Below are positions 1 to 8,043 of a stretch of 64,000 nt of DNA, in pieces. The notes beneath the pieces are model-generated. The model made no database searches and was not told where the DNA came from. It saw only the letters and a program-made list of their open reading frames with translations. The DNA lies in NCBI RefSeq assembly GCF_003977605.1, contig NZ_RYYU01000001.1:375175-439174 (forward strand). The letters run 5' to 3'. The first letter of the stretch is position 1; every line of letters begins with the position of its first letter. Position numbers and translations under genes: made by a program. The stretch is from Prevotella koreensis. GTDB lineage: Bacteria > Bacteroidota > Bacteroidia > Bacteroidales > Bacteroidaceae.

Positions 1-102
1 ATACCGAGCTCAATACCTTAGGGAATAAATAACGTGTTTAACGTCCAACTTCTTGGGGGCACTTCATTTTGACACACCCTCCATTTTTTATAATCGATAT
101 TG
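1..102. other. Left-edge sequence with no recognised gene
   Basis: AT-rich sequence before the insertion sequence. No convincing reading frame or hairpin was seen. The string GACACACCCTCC near 71-82 followed by a T-run resembles the 3' arm of the terminator at 12.25 kb, so this may be the tail of a transcription unit or of another mobile element whose body lies outside the window. Confidence 0.3.
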
Positions 103-129
103 GCTTATATGACAAAAATGTGCTTAAAA
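103..129. repeat. IS left terminal inverted repeat
   Basis: It begins GCTTATATGACAAAAATGTG. Its reverse complement is found at 1167-1190 (perfect over 24 bases) and at 1124-1148 (one internal T-to-C difference plus divergence at the outer edge). Confidence 0.75.
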
Positions 130-177
130 TCCTTGCAACTGTCTAATAATCATTATCTTTGTTCTATTTATATTTTT

Positions 178-1108
178 ATGGCAAAAAATCTGCTTTTATT
201 GTGGCTCAAAATCGACTATAAAACGTGGTCATCTTAATGGTTGTCAACGCTGGTATTGTAAGTGCTGTAAGAGGAGCTTTGTCGGACATAAGCGTCTTAC
301 AAATACCATTGTTAACAATCGTTATTCCAAGGGTAATCTTACAATCAAAGATCTATCAGAGGAGTACGGAGTTTCAACCAGGACTATTTATAGGAAACTC
401 ACCAAATCTTATAAAGAAGAACTGCCCAACCTTCTTGTTCGTCCGGTAGTGGTTTTAATGGATGTCACCTATTGGGGACGTAATTTTGGTGTAGTTATTA
501 TGAAGGATTCATTGTCTGGTGATGTACTTTGGTTTAAGTTTATCAATAGGCATGAACGTCTTGAAGATTACAAAGAGGGCATAAGCTACTTGGAATTACT
601 TGGATATACCATTCAAGGTCTTGTATGCGATGGTTTTAAGGGACTTAGACAAGCTTTCCCCAATTATAAATTCCAATTATGCCAGTTCCATCAAGTAATG
701 ACTATAAAGACAAAACTAACCTCAAGACCCAAACTTGAGGCTTCTAAAGAACTGCTTGCAATATCCAAGATGTTATGTCATACGGACAAAGAGTCCTTTA
801 TTGGGGCTTTAGAAGAATGGTATACTAAATGGGAGGATTTTCTTAAGGAACGAACAACAACAGAAGATGGTAAATCACATTATACTCATAAAACTCTACG
901 TAGTGCTTTTTTGAGCCTTAAAAGGAATATGTCGTGTTTGTGGACATACTATGATTACCCTGAGTTGGAGATACCAAATACCAACAATGCTATTGAATCA
1001 CTTAATGCAGATTTAAAGACAAAATTGAACCTACACAAGGGAATCAGTACGGAAAGAAGAAAGATCTTCATTCAGGACTTTATAAAGTCCCATTCCCCTA
1101 AAAAATAA
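178..1108 (+). pseudogene. IS256-like transposase with N-terminal zinc ribbon; start codon out of frame
   Basis: The frame running from about 128 to the stop at 1106-1108 encodes a treble-Cys zinc ribbon (CFYCGS, then YCKCCKRS), a helix-turn-helix-like stretch, and a MULE/IS256-type DDE core. Acidic residues sit in LMDVTY, LVCDGFKG and NNAIESLNADLK. The only good upstream start, ATG at 178, is in another frame: ATGGCAAAAAATC has six A's, and five would give M-A-K-I-C-F-Y-C in the correct frame. The gene is therefore probably inactivated by a 1-base homopolymer expansion, unless slippage on the A-run restores it. The internal ATG at 449 would drop the zinc ribbon. DDE core and family are clear; activity is doubtful. 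Confidence 0.75.
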
Positions 1109-1127
1109 AAGGGGAATGGGAGTTTTT
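1088..1127 (+). terminator. Terminator overlapping the transposase stop
   Basis: A 12-bp perfect stem is formed by TCCCATTCCCCT (1088-1099) and AGGGGAATGGGA (1110-1121), with a 10-base A-rich loop that contains the stop codon. It is followed by TTTTT on the plus strand. Confidence 0.85.
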
Positions 1128-1148
1128 AAGCACATTTTTGTCACATAA
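1124..1148. repeat. IS inner right terminal repeat
   Basis: First of two copies of the right inverted repeat, starting 3 bases after the terminator stem. It differs from the left end by one internal base and at its outer edge. Confidence 0.6.
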
Positions 1149-1166
1149 GAGAGAACGACTCTAAAA

Positions 1167-1190
1167 TAAGCACATTTTTGTCATATAAGC
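1167..1190. repeat. IS outer right terminal repeat
   Basis: Second right-end copy, identical over 24 bases to the reverse complement of the left end. It is the better match, so it could be the true end or the end of an earlier insertion. Confidence 0.65.
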
Positions 1191-1217
1191 CCGAATTCGT
1201 TTTTCGCCTTTCGCGAT

Positions 1218-1979
1218 TTAACTTTCCCTGTGAATAACGCTTCCGCTGGCCTGATGGGTGGCCAACACCAGTACTTCGGCAATCTGAACGTGATCAGGAG
1301 CATTGGCAGCATATAGCACAACATCGGCTATGTCGTCGCCTGTGAGCGGTTTGATTCCTTTATATACGTTTTCTGCACGGGCATTGTCGCCGTGGAAACG
1401 CACGTTAGAGAAGTTCGTTTCAACCAGTCCGGGCTTAACGTTTGTCACTCTGACGGCCGTGTCTGCCACATCAATTCGCAGTCCGTCGGTGATTAATTTC
1501 ACCGCAGCCTTTGTGGCACAGTACACATTTCCGTTCGCGTATGCAGCATCACCGGCTACCGAACCGATGTTCACCACGTGCCCCTTGTTGCGTGCCACCA
1601 TACCCGGCACAACCAATCTGGTCATCGTTAGCAGTCCCTTTATGTTGGTATCTATCATAGTGTTCCAGTCTGTCGGGTCGCCTTCGTACTCCTTGTCAAG
1701 ACCGAGAGCCAGTCCGGCATTGTTCACAAGAACATCAATCGCTTTCCATTCTTCCGGCAGTGAAGAGATTGCGGCCTCTGCCTTGTCGCTCTCTCGTACG
1801 TCGAATATCAGCGACAGAACCATTGTTCCCGACTCTTCCAACTCTTTTTTAAGATTGCTGAGTTTCCGTTCGTTACGCCCGGTGATAATAACTGCGTATC
1901 CGTTCTGCGCAAATCGGCGTGCGCAAGCCTGTCCAATACCGCTCGTCGCACCGGTAATCAATGCTATTTTTTGTTTCAT
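1218..1979 (-). CDS. SDR family NAD(P)-dependent oxidoreductase, YdfG-like
   Basis: Classical short-chain dehydrogenase of 253 residues, the usual length. The N-terminal Rossmann motif TGATSGIG is at 9-16 and NNAG at 86-89. The catalytic Ser, Tyr and Lys are S140, Y153 and K157 in YCATK. A Gly-Arg-Asn after strand 2 is compatible with NADP use. The family includes YdfG-type 3-hydroxy-acid/serine dehydrogenases, and overall resemblance is to those cytosolic enzymes, but the substrate cannot be read from sequence. It lies alone between the insertion sequence and the divergent editing gene. Confidence 0.85.
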   Translation of the reverse strand: MKQKIALITGATSGIGQACARRFAQNGYAVIITGRNERKLSNLKKELEESGTMVLSLIFDVRESDKAEAAISSLPEEWKAIDVLVNNAGLALGLDKEYEGDPTDWNTMIDTNIKGLLTMTRLVVPGMVARNKGHVVNIGSVAGDAAYANGNVYCATKAAVKLITDGLRIDVADTAVRVTNVKPGLVETNFSNVRFHGDNARAENVYKGIKPLTGDDIADVVLYAANAPDHVQIAEVLVLATHQASGSVIHRES

Positions 1980-2091
1980 GGTAATTTATGTTTTATGAAT
2001 TATTATAAATGTCACGATTGCAAAATTAGATAAAAAAACTGATATAATGCCATTTCGTATGAATAAAATCGTGTTTCTTTAGACTAATATC

Positions 2092-2122
2092 ATTGTAGTT
2101 TAAGAAATGTTATGTATATTTG
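2092..2122 (+). promoter_or_regulatory. Bacteroidetes-type promoter for the editing protein
   Basis: The -33 element ATTG (2092-2095), a 19-base spacer, and the -7 element TATATTTG (2115-2122) match the Bacteroidetes housekeeping consensus. The start codon is 38 bases further on. Confidence 0.65.
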
Positions 2123-2159
2123 CAAACAGAAAGATGAATAATAAAATTATTTTATTGTA

Positions 2160-2666
2160 ATGGCAGACGAATACACTTTGAACAAGCATAACAAGGAGGA
2201 GTTCCCCCCGGCACACACCGCAGAGCATCTGCTTAACCAACTTATGCAACGAATGTTCGGGTGCGAACGCTCTAACAACGCTCATGTGGAGAGGAAGAAA
2301 AGCAAGATTTCGTATATCCTCGACCATAAGCCTGACCGTCATGAAGAGCGTGAAATAGAGCAGGAAATGAACGCACTGATAGAGCGTGACATGCCGGTTG
2401 TGTACGAATATGTTACGCGTGCCGAACTTGAAGGAATGGTAATGGAAGCCCCTGACGGTTCGCCCGACTCGCGACTCTCGCTCGAGCGTCTGCCGGAAGA
2501 TGCCTCAGAAACAATACGTTTGGTGAGAATCGGCGACTACGACGTTTGCCCTTGCATCGGAAAACATGTGCGCTCGACATCGCAGATAGGACGTTTTGAA
2601 CTTCTCGGAACCAATTGGGACGAGATGAAAAAGAGTTTCAGAGTGAGGTTTAAAGTGGTGCAATAA
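2160..2666 (+). CDS. Stand-alone alanyl-tRNA editing (AlaX/SAD-domain) protein
   Basis: This 168-residue protein carries the second-additional-domain signature of class II tRNA editing proteins. HTAEH (H19, H23) and CIGKH (C132, H136) are the expected zinc-binding H-x3-H and C-x3-H pairs. AlaX proteins hydrolyse mischarged Ser- or Gly-tRNA(Ala) in trans. There is no synthetase catalytic domain, so this is a free-standing editor rather than a broken AlaS or ThrS. The long insert between the motif pairs (about 50-120) is rich in charged residues. Substrate preference (Ala against Thr type) is inferred only from the family. Confidence 0.8.
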   Translation: MADEYTLNKHNKEEFPPAHTAEHLLNQLMQRMFGCERSNNAHVERKKSKISYILDHKPDRHEEREIEQEMNALIERDMPVVYEYVTRAELEGMVMEAPDGSPDSRLSLERLPEDASETIRLVRIGDYDVCPCIGKHVRSTSQIGRFELLGTNWDEMKKSFRVRFKVVQ

Positions 2667-2711
2667 TAATATAAAGGTTTAAGGACAAACTTACATTAGA
2701 CTGACCGTATT

Positions 2712-3416
2712 TCAAAGTCCCATTGCCCGGAATATGGAATAGTTGAATTCCGGGTTCATTTCATCGAGTCGTGCCACGATTTCTTTCATGTTGTAGCGGT
2801 GTGAAGCGTCTTCGTAAGGGCAATTTTTCAACTGTTTCCTGAATCCTTCAGCCTCGGCAAATGCCAGCACATTATGTTCACGTATGAGGCACAAGGGGCG
2901 TATCAGCGTCATGGGGAAACGTTCCATCTTCATCATTGGCTTCATTGTAGAGAAACGACCTTGGAAAGTGAGGTTCATTAGTGCGGTTTCCATTATGTCA
3001 TCCTTATTGTGCCCCAATGCTATCTTATTGCATTTTAGTTCTTTGGCTGCGGCAAACAGCATCTTCCTGCGGTTCCATGAACACAGGAAACAATGTGTGT
3101 GACGCTCGTCGGTGCTCTCGTCGAACGACGTTTCAAAGACGTGCAGTCTCACTCCCAAAGACTCGGCGAAGTCGCGCAGATAGTCTTCATCGCACTGATA
3201 TGGAATATTTCGCATCTTAACGAAAGCCGCTTCAAACTCGAAGCGAGGCTTGAATATGCGCACTCTTCGCGCCATCAGCCGTAGCAGTGTCATCGAGTCT
3301 TTCCCGCCGGATAGTGCAATGAGGATACGGTCACCGTCTTCAATCAATGAATAACGTTTCAGTGCATCATTGAAAAGGCGGTAAATATGCTCTTCCGGAT
3401 TTTCTTCCTTTCTCAT
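2712..3416 (-). CDS. TtcA-like tRNA-thiolation PP-loop ATPase
   Basis: A 234-residue adenine nucleotide alpha-hydrolase. The PP-loop SGGKDS lies near residue 35. A CFLC pair and a later NCPYED cysteine match the three Cys ligands of the TtcA iron-sulfur cluster. LGHNKDDIMET is the family's conserved nucleotide-binding segment. TtcA makes 2-thiocytidine at tRNA position 32. The protein is shorter than E. coli TtcA (about 310 residues), as in related Bacteroidetes proteins, so a different U/C thiolation target is possible. It lies 18 bp downstream of the HAD phosphatase and is probably cotranscribed with it. Confidence 0.75.
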   Translation of the reverse strand: MRKEENPEEHIYRLFNDALKRYSLIEDGDRILIALSGGKDSMTLLRLMARRVRIFKPRFEFEAAFVKMRNIPYQCDEDYLRDFAESLGVRLHVFETSFDESTDERHTHCFLCSWNRRKMLFAAAKELKCNKIALGHNKDDIMETALMNLTFQGRFSTMKPMMKMERFPMTLIRPLCLIREHNVLAFAEAEGFRKQLKNCPYEDASHRYNMKEIVARLDEMNPEFNYSIFRAMGL

Positions 3417-3434
3417 TCCTTATCTCTATCTCTT

Positions 3435-4091
3435 TCAGAACAACTCAAGAAGTTTACGGAAATCATCAATGATATACTCGGTGTTTACAGCCTCCAGTTC
3501 TTCGCGTTTGCCGTTTCCGTAGGTCACTCCTAACGCTTTCACTCCGGCATTGTGTGCCATGAGGATGTCGAATCGGGTGTCACCCACAACGATACAGTCT
3601 TCCGGTCGCAAGTTATTTTCGGATATTGTTTTGAGCACCGGTTCTGCGTGTGGCTTTGCGTGTTTCACGTTGTCGGCTGCAACAATGTATGTTATAATGT
3701 CTTCTAAGTGCAGACTTTTCACATATCCGATAAGTGTGTCGCTTGCACGACTGCTTGCAATGGTGAGCATTGCGCCACGTCGGTGCAGTTCGTGTAGTGT
3801 CTCTCTGACATTCGGAAACAACGATACAGCACCTTGAGTATTGTTGATGTCGAACAGTCGGCGATATACTTTCACGCACTTGTCTCCCAAAGCATCGTCC
3901 ACAACCGTGTGGTCAAAGTCTTGATAAAGTTCCGTGAAAGTCTGCTTCAGAGGCAGTCCTATCATTGCAGTGCATTGTTCGCGTGTGCGTTTTGGCAGAT
4001 GTAGTTCGTCGATTGTCTGCATCATGGTCTTTACAATGATGTTTGTGGTGTCGCCTAATGTTCCGTCAAAGTCGAGTATGAATACGCGCAT
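3435..4091 (-). CDS. HAD-family phosphatase, phosphoglycolate phosphatase-like
   Basis: Haloacid dehalogenase hydrolase of 218 residues. Motif I DFDGTLGDT (residues 7-15) holds both catalytic aspartates. Motif II is a Ser in IASSRA, motif III the Lys in HAKPHAEP, and motif IV GDTRFD. The helical cap after motif I places it with the Gph/PgmB branch. It probably dephosphorylates a small phosphometabolite; the exact substrate is not visible. It is first in a two-gene leftward unit with the TtcA-like gene. Confidence 0.8.
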   Translation of the reverse strand: MRVFILDFDGTLGDTTNIIVKTMMQTIDELHLPKRTREQCTAMIGLPLKQTFTELYQDFDHTVVDDALGDKCVKVYRRLFDINNTQGAVSLFPNVRETLHELHRRGAMLTIASSRASDTLIGYVKSLHLEDIITYIVAADNVKHAKPHAEPVLKTISENNLRPEDCIVVGDTRFDILMAHNAGVKALGVTYGNGKREELEAVNTEYIIDDFRKLLELF

Positions 4092-4488
4092 TAAGTTGGA
4101 TGTTAAATGTTAAACTTTAAACTGTAGTGGGTTCTTACTTCCAATCAGGTTTGCAAAGGTAACAATTAATATGCTAATAACCGTTGCTGAGAGTAGAAAA
4201 CTATCTGTTTGGTGACTTTCTTTTCTCTCTTTTTTGCTTCATGGTAAATCATTATTTATTGTTCGGGAAATCAATTTTGCCCAAAATTATCACTAATTTA
4301 GCCTATTTTATTTCATTATTATTAAAAAACGTATGAATGTTTTTTATTATTGGAATTATTGTTTAAATTTGCACCACGAAATGTAAGTAGGTGTTTCTGA
4401 TTGGTTGGCATAATATTTGCTTAATGATTCATTCAGGATACCGGTATTATTTACAAAGATATTATTAATAATTTTAAAACGAAACAAG
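4092..4488. promoter_or_regulatory. Divergent intergenic region with rubredoxin promoter
   Basis: A 397-bp AT-rich gap between the leftward phosphatase and the rightward rubredoxin. A -7 element TAAATTTG lies at 4364-4371, followed by GCACC, about 118 bases before the rubredoxin start; the -33 element is weak. No hairpin or reading frame worth calling was seen in the rest. The long leader could be regulatory, but no known riboswitch fold was recognised. Confidence 0.45.
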
Positions 4489-4650
4489 ATGAAAAAGTAT
4501 GTTTGCGACGTATGCGGTTATGAGTATGACCCCGAAGTTGGTGATCCTGAGAATGGAATAGAACCCGGAACTGCATTTGAAGATCTGCCGGAAGATTGGG
4601 TATGTCCTCTCTGTGGCGTTGGTACAGACGAGTTCTCTGAGGCAGAATAA
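4489..4650 (+). CDS. Rubredoxin
   Basis: A 53-residue electron carrier with one Fe(Cys)4 site: the N-terminal [10 protein letters not shown] and C-terminal CPLCG knuckles have the canonical CxxC spacing, and the family's conserved [14 protein letters not shown] segment is present. Length is typical of anaerobe rubredoxins. A more upstream in-frame ATG (4417) would add 24 residues that no rubredoxin has, so ATG 4489 is the start. In anaerobes rubredoxin usually feeds oxygen or peroxide reductases; no partner gene is adjacent. Confidence 0.95.
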   Translation: MKKYVCDVCGYEYDPEVGDPENGIEPGTAFEDLPEDWVCPLCGVGTDEFSEAE

Positions 4651-4669
4651 GTATTTATAAACAACCTAT

Positions 4670-4723
4670 TCCCTCCCTATGGAAAGACCCTTTTGTGGTT
4701 ATTTTCATTCGGGAGGGATTTTA
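4670..4723 (+). terminator. Rubredoxin terminator
   Basis: TCCCTCCC (4670-4677) pairs with GGGAGGGA (4711-4718), with a 33-base loop and TTTT after the stem. It starts 20 bases after the rubredoxin stop. Confidence 0.65.
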
Positions 4724-4864
4724 ATTGCGTTGCATTTGAATAATTGCTTCATGCTCTTTTTGCCTTATTTTTGCGTGTTCGTGTTGAATATGGCATGTTT
4801 TTAGTGCATAATGTGCGTTTTTTCGTACTTTTTTTATTACCTTTACAACCAAATTAGAAAGACA

Positions 4865-5338
4865 ATGGAAAATCAAAACGAAAAATTCATGCGCATGGCC
4901 ATAGACCTTGCGGTTGAAAATGTGGAAAAAGGTGGCGGTCCGTTTGGTGTCGTGATAGTGAAAGACGGAGAAATAGTTGCAACCGGTGTGAATCGCGTAA
5001 CGGCTAACAATGACCCTACGGCGCATGCCGAGGTGAATGCCATTCGTGAGGCCTGCTCACGTCTTCATACGTTTAATCTTGAGGGAACAACGATATACAC
5101 CTCTTGCGAACCATGTCCGATGTGCCTCGGTGCAATCTATTGGGCACGCATTTCGCATGTTTTTTGTGGTTGTAACAAGAACGATGCCGAAGACATTAAT
5201 TTCAGCGATGCATTCATATACCGTGAGTTGGAGAAACCGAACGATGAGCGTGAACTTCCACAGCAGTTTATAATGCACGATGAGGCGTTGCGTGCTTTCC
5301 GCGCATGGACGGCAAAGGCCGACAAGATAGAATACTAA
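4865..5338 (+). CDS. guaD: Guanine deaminase, cytidine-deaminase-fold type
   Basis: This 157-residue zinc deaminase has HAEVNAIR (H54, E56) and SCEPCPMC (C84, C87) as metal ligands and proton shuttle. The motif run up to LGAIYWAR, the late FIYRELEKP segment and the terminal EY are characteristic of B. subtilis-type GuaD rather than TadA. The reaction is guanine to xanthine plus ammonia in purine salvage. ATG 4865 was chosen; an upstream in-frame ATG would add 18 hydrophobic residues foreign to the family and overlap the likely promoter (TACCTTTA at 4838-4845). It ends just before a bidirectional terminator. Confidence 0.85.
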   Translation: MENQNEKFMRMAIDLAVENVEKGGGPFGVVIVKDGEIVATGVNRVTANNDPTAHAEVNAIREACSRLHTFNLEGTTIYTSCEPCPMCLGAIYWARISHVFCGCNKNDAEDINFSDAFIYRELEKPNDERELPQQFIMHDEALRAFRAWTAKADKIEY

Positions 5339-5372
5339 TCCGGCTATTTTGGTTAGTAAAACGGCTAATGAA

Positions 5373-5415
5373 AAAAAGAGCCTAATGCATTGAATGTTTG
5401 CATTAGGCTCTTTTT
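5373..5415. terminator. Bidirectional terminator between guaD and rng
   Basis: A 17-bp perfect stem: AAAAAGAGCCTAATGCA (5373-5389) pairs with TGCATTAGGCTCTTTTT (5399-5415), with a 9-base loop. A-run and T-run flanks let it serve both converging genes; the last bases overlap the rng stop codon. Confidence 0.9.
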
Positions 5416-6988
5416 ATTTTGCTTCTTGTTCCTCTCGCATGTCGATGAGTTGTTTTTTCTTGTCAAAGAATTCATATTGCAAGAATCCCATCTTCTGTGA
5501 AGGAATGATATGTACGCCCAGTCCGTATTTAAGTTGCCAGCGGCGTTTCATACTTATGAAACCTTGATTAATGTATGCGGCAACATACGGGTGGACATGT
5601 AGGTATAAGGTTTTGACGCCAATTTTGTTGACAAGGCGGTCAATTTTTCGCTCCAACTGGTCAGTGAATAGGAAACTCGACTTAATCGTTCCCTTTCCGA
5701 AACATGTGGGGCAGGTCTCTTCTACGTTTACATCCATTGCAGGTCTGACGCGTTGGCGGGTTATCTGCATCAGTCCGAACTTCGACAATGGCAGTATGTT
5801 GTGGCGTGCTCTGTCCTTCTGCATGTTCTTACACATGCGCTCATAGAGCATCTGCCGGTCTTCTGCCAGATTCATGTCGATAAAGTCAACGATGATGATA
5901 CCACCCATATCGCGTAGTCTTAGTTGTCGTGCGAGTTCGTCGGCGGCACCGAGATTCACTTCCAGAGCGTTTCCCTCCTGTCCTTTTTCCGCTTTTATTC
6001 GGTTGCCGCTGTTCACGTCCACCACGTGCATAGCCTCGGTATGCTCGATGATAAGATAAGCACCGTGCTTATAGTTCACCGTCTTTCCGAAACTTGACTT
6101 AATCTGCTTGGTGATGTTGAAATTGTCAAAGATAGGCACATTGCCACTGTACAGTTTCACAATACCTGCCTTTTCAGGGGCAATCAGCGTGACATATTCC
6201 TTCACCTCGTTGAACACCTGTTCGTCGTTTATGTAGATGTTCTCATACGAAGGATTAAACAGGTCGCGCAACAATGCTACCACTCTGCTTGTCTCCTCAT
6301 ATACGAGTTGAGGTCTATTTTGCGTTTTCTGTACCTTGGTGATGGCATCCTCCCATCGCTTATAGAGGATTTTAAGTTCGGAGTCGAGTTCTGCCACTCT
6401 CTTTCCCTCAGCAACTGTTCTCACTATAACGCCCACGTTCTTGGGCTTTATGCTCTGTATGAGTTGCTTGAGTCGGGCGCGTTCTTCCCCGCTTTTGATT
6501 TTTGTAGAAACAGAAACTTTATCGTTGAAAGGTATCAGTACCAAGAATCGCCCTGCGAAACTCAGTTCGGCCGTGAGTCGCGGACCCTTTGTAGAGATGG
6601 GCTCCTTGACTATCTGTACCAGAACTTCCTTTTCTTTCTCCAATACACCGGTAATGGTGCCGTCCTTTTTCATCTCCGGAAGCCTGGTGGCTTTTGAGAA
6701 CGGATAAAGTTTTTTCCTGTCGCTTTGTACCTGTTTCAGGTACTTTTCGTAGGAGTTGAATTGTCCACCTAAGTCAAGATAATGAAGAAAAGCGTCGCGT
6801 TCGTATCCCACATCCACGAAACTGGCATTCAGTCCGGCCATCAGTTTCCTGACTTTGGCCACATAGATGTTTCCAACAGAGAATGAAGCCGAGCGGGGTT
6901 CACTCTGATATTCTACCAGATTTTTGTCCTCCAGCAAGGCTATTGAAATCTCATTTTGTTGGACGTCAATTACTACTTCGCTGGTCAT
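5414..6988 (-). CDS. rng: Ribonuclease E/G family endoribonuclease
   Basis: A 524-residue RNase G-type protein. An N-terminal S1 domain (about 38-130, with ASFVDVGYERDAFLH) is followed by the RNase E/G catalytic core. DVNSGN and GGIIIVDFIDM hold the two magnesium-binding aspartates. CPTCFGKG is the zinc-link CPxCxGxG motif. No long disordered degradosome scaffold follows, which fits RNase G more than RNase E. It matures rRNA and decays mRNA in the cytosol. It follows the HU gene and a tiny basic peptide gene, all leftward. Confidence 0.9.
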   Translation of the reverse strand: MTSEVVIDVQQNEISIALLEDKNLVEYQSEPRSASFSVGNIYVAKVRKLMAGLNASFVDVGYERDAFLHYLDLGGQFNSYEKYLKQVQSDRKKLYPFSKATRLPEMKKDGTITGVLEKEKEVLVQIVKEPISTKGPRLTAELSFAGRFLVLIPFNDKVSVSTKIKSGEERARLKQLIQSIKPKNVGVIVRTVAEGKRVAELDSELKILYKRWEDAITKVQKTQNRPQLVYEETSRVVALLRDLFNPSYENIYINDEQVFNEVKEYVTLIAPEKAGIVKLYSGNVPIFDNFNITKQIKSSFGKTVNYKHGAYLIIEHTEAMHVVDVNSGNRIKAEKGQEGNALEVNLGAADELARQLRLRDMGGIIIVDFIDMNLAEDRQMLYERMCKNMQKDRARHNILPLSKFGLMQITRQRVRPAMDVNVEETCPTCFGKGTIKSSFLFTDQLERKIDRLVNKIGVKTLYLHVHPYVAAYINQGFISMKRRWQLKYGLGVHIIPSQKMGFLQYEFFDKKKQLIDMREEQEAK

Positions 6989-7094
6989 TGTCTTGTTTTT
7001 TAGTTCTCGCCGCTTGCGCTTTGAGAGTCTTTTCTGTATCTGTTCTTCTTGATTGATGAACAGAAAGGTGGTCTAAGCAGAAGAGCAAGTGTGA

Positions 7095-7184
7095 TTACTT
7101 GCTCTTATGACGGTTCTTTCTCAATCTCTTCTTACGCTTGTGGGTAGCCATCTTGTGGCCTTTCTTTTTCTTTCCGTTAGGCAT
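7095..7184 (-). CDS. 29-residue Lys/Arg-rich peptide, probable ribosome- or RNA-associated protein
   Basis: A complete small frame from ATG (7184) to TAA (7095). It starts MPNGKKKKGHKMATHKRKKR and is more than half Lys, Arg and His with no acidic residue. As far as I recall, the same small frame occurs between HU and RNase G genes in other Bacteroidetes. The composition points to a ribosomal or RNA-binding role. A Bacteroidetes-specific ribosomal protein (bL38) has been described from a Flavobacterium ribosome structure, but I cannot say this is it. A 10-bp hairpin (7081-7106) overlaps its last codons. Confidence 0.75.
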   Translation of the reverse strand: MPNGKKKKGHKMATHKRKKRLRKNRHKSK

Positions 7185-7222
7185 AATGTTAATAATTAGA
7201 TGTTAATTAATAAGTTTATTTC

Positions 7223-7522
7223 TTAGTCTTCGTCCTCAACGTTCTCGCTCTTCATCTTGGCAACGAAACTCTTTGCCGGCTTGAAATCGGGGAAATCGTG
7301 AGCGGGAATTACTATCGTAGTGTTCTTGGAGATGTTTCTTGCAGTCTTTTCTGCGCGGTGCTTTACTATGAAACTACCGAAGCCACGCAGATATACGTTT
7401 TCTTTCTTGTCCAACAGACTGCTTTTAATCACGTCCATGAAGGCTTCAACCGTAGCAGATACGTCTTTTCTGGCAATGCCGGTCTGACTAACTATCTCCT
7501 CTATAATATTTGCCTTTGTCAT
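7223..7522 (-). CDS. HU-family DNA-binding protein
   Basis: A 99-residue HU/IHF-type nucleoid protein. The N-terminal helices (about 3-38) are followed by LRGFGSF, the family's conserved turn (GxGxF, about 46-51), and the beta-arm region with Arg and Lys residues. A short acidic tail (ENVEDED) follows the usual C-terminus and is longer than in E. coli HU. It probably bends DNA as a dimer. It is first in a leftward cluster with the 29-residue peptide and rng. Confidence 0.9.
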   Translation of the reverse strand: MTKANIIEEIVSQTGIARKDVSATVEAFMDVIKSSLLDKKENVYLRGFGSFIVKHRAEKTARNISKNTTIVIPAHDFPDFKPAKSFVAKMKSENVEDED

Positions 7523-8043
7523 CTTGATGTTTGTTAAATGATAATCAATAATTTATTTCTTTCTCTATATTAATCTCTTTATTATCAACTGCTTTTATTG
7601 CATGCTGATTTTAACCCAAATCGGTTATTAGAACGCATTTGCTTAGATTTACTATTGCCAGCATGCTTCCTTTTACTGCTTTAGTCCGCTTGCCGACATC
7701 TGCGCTGCCATTACATCTCGACGTAGCCCGCTACGCCTTCGATGAAAAGTCAGCACATCTGCTCAACAATCGAACAAAATCAGTCAAGGACTCAAATGAC
7801 CGATTTGGGTTTAAAGCGGTTGCAAAGATACAAGTTTTTTACGTTATAAAAAAATCTTTTTTCGTTTTTTTTCTAAAATATGGGCATTATTGGGATTTCG
7901 GAAGAATATTGGCACTTATTGGAACGAATAAGGTGTTTCGCGGTCATTGCTTACGGGCTGTATGCCGTATCTTTTTGTTGCAATGTGCTTGTCGGTGTCG
8001 AGCATTCTTGTTTGCAGTTATCCCGACTGCTTCATTATATAAA
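7523..8043. other. 521-bp gene-free stretch holding repeat A1
   Basis: Apart from the family A repeat at 7611-7814, and a GGTTGCAAAGATACAAG string just after it that resembles a leftward -7 promoter element (TATCTTTG, reverse strand, near 7820-7832), nothing supportable was seen. Reading frames inside the region are accidental translations of the repeat. Confidence 0.5.
7611..7814. repeat. Dispersed repeat family A, copy A1
   Basis: A 204-bp intergenic repeat with about 17-bp terminal inverted repeats: AACCCAAATCGGTTATT at the left, and the reverse complement of AATGACCGATTTGGGTTT at the right. Inside are conserved blocks GAACGCATTTGCTTAGATT, GCTTGCCGACATCTGCG and a small hairpin CGTAGCCCGCTACG. 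Related copies lie at 50605-50769 and 50919-51121. No protein coding is evident. Size and ends resemble a MITE-like element or a structured intergenic repeat. Confidence 0.8.

Larger units (their letters stand above)
103..1190 (+). mobile_element. IS256-like insertion sequence (zinc-ribbon variant group)
   Basis: The element is bounded by an inverted repeat. The left end (103-129) reads GCTTATATGACAAAAATGTG and onward; its reverse complement recurs at 1167-1190 with 24 matching bases, and again with one or two mismatches at 1124-1148. A single transposase frame fills the interior and ends in a strong terminator. There are therefore two candidate right ends about 42 bp apart. No matching flanking target duplication was seen for either choice. 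The right half may be an older end into which this copy inserted, or the element may carry a duplicated end. Confidence 0.75.

Noticed and set aside
225..449. 74-residue frame inside the insertion sequence
   Set aside because: It runs in a different frame from the zinc ribbon, which is continuous with the DDE core; the cysteine pattern proves the other frame.
1303..1998. Long plus-strand frame opposite the SDR gene
   Set aside because: It is antisense to a gene with every SDR motif and has no family resemblance.
4092..4488. Possible riboswitch before rubredoxin
   Set aside because: The leader is long, but no recognised riboswitch core, paired helices or terminator hairpin was seen.
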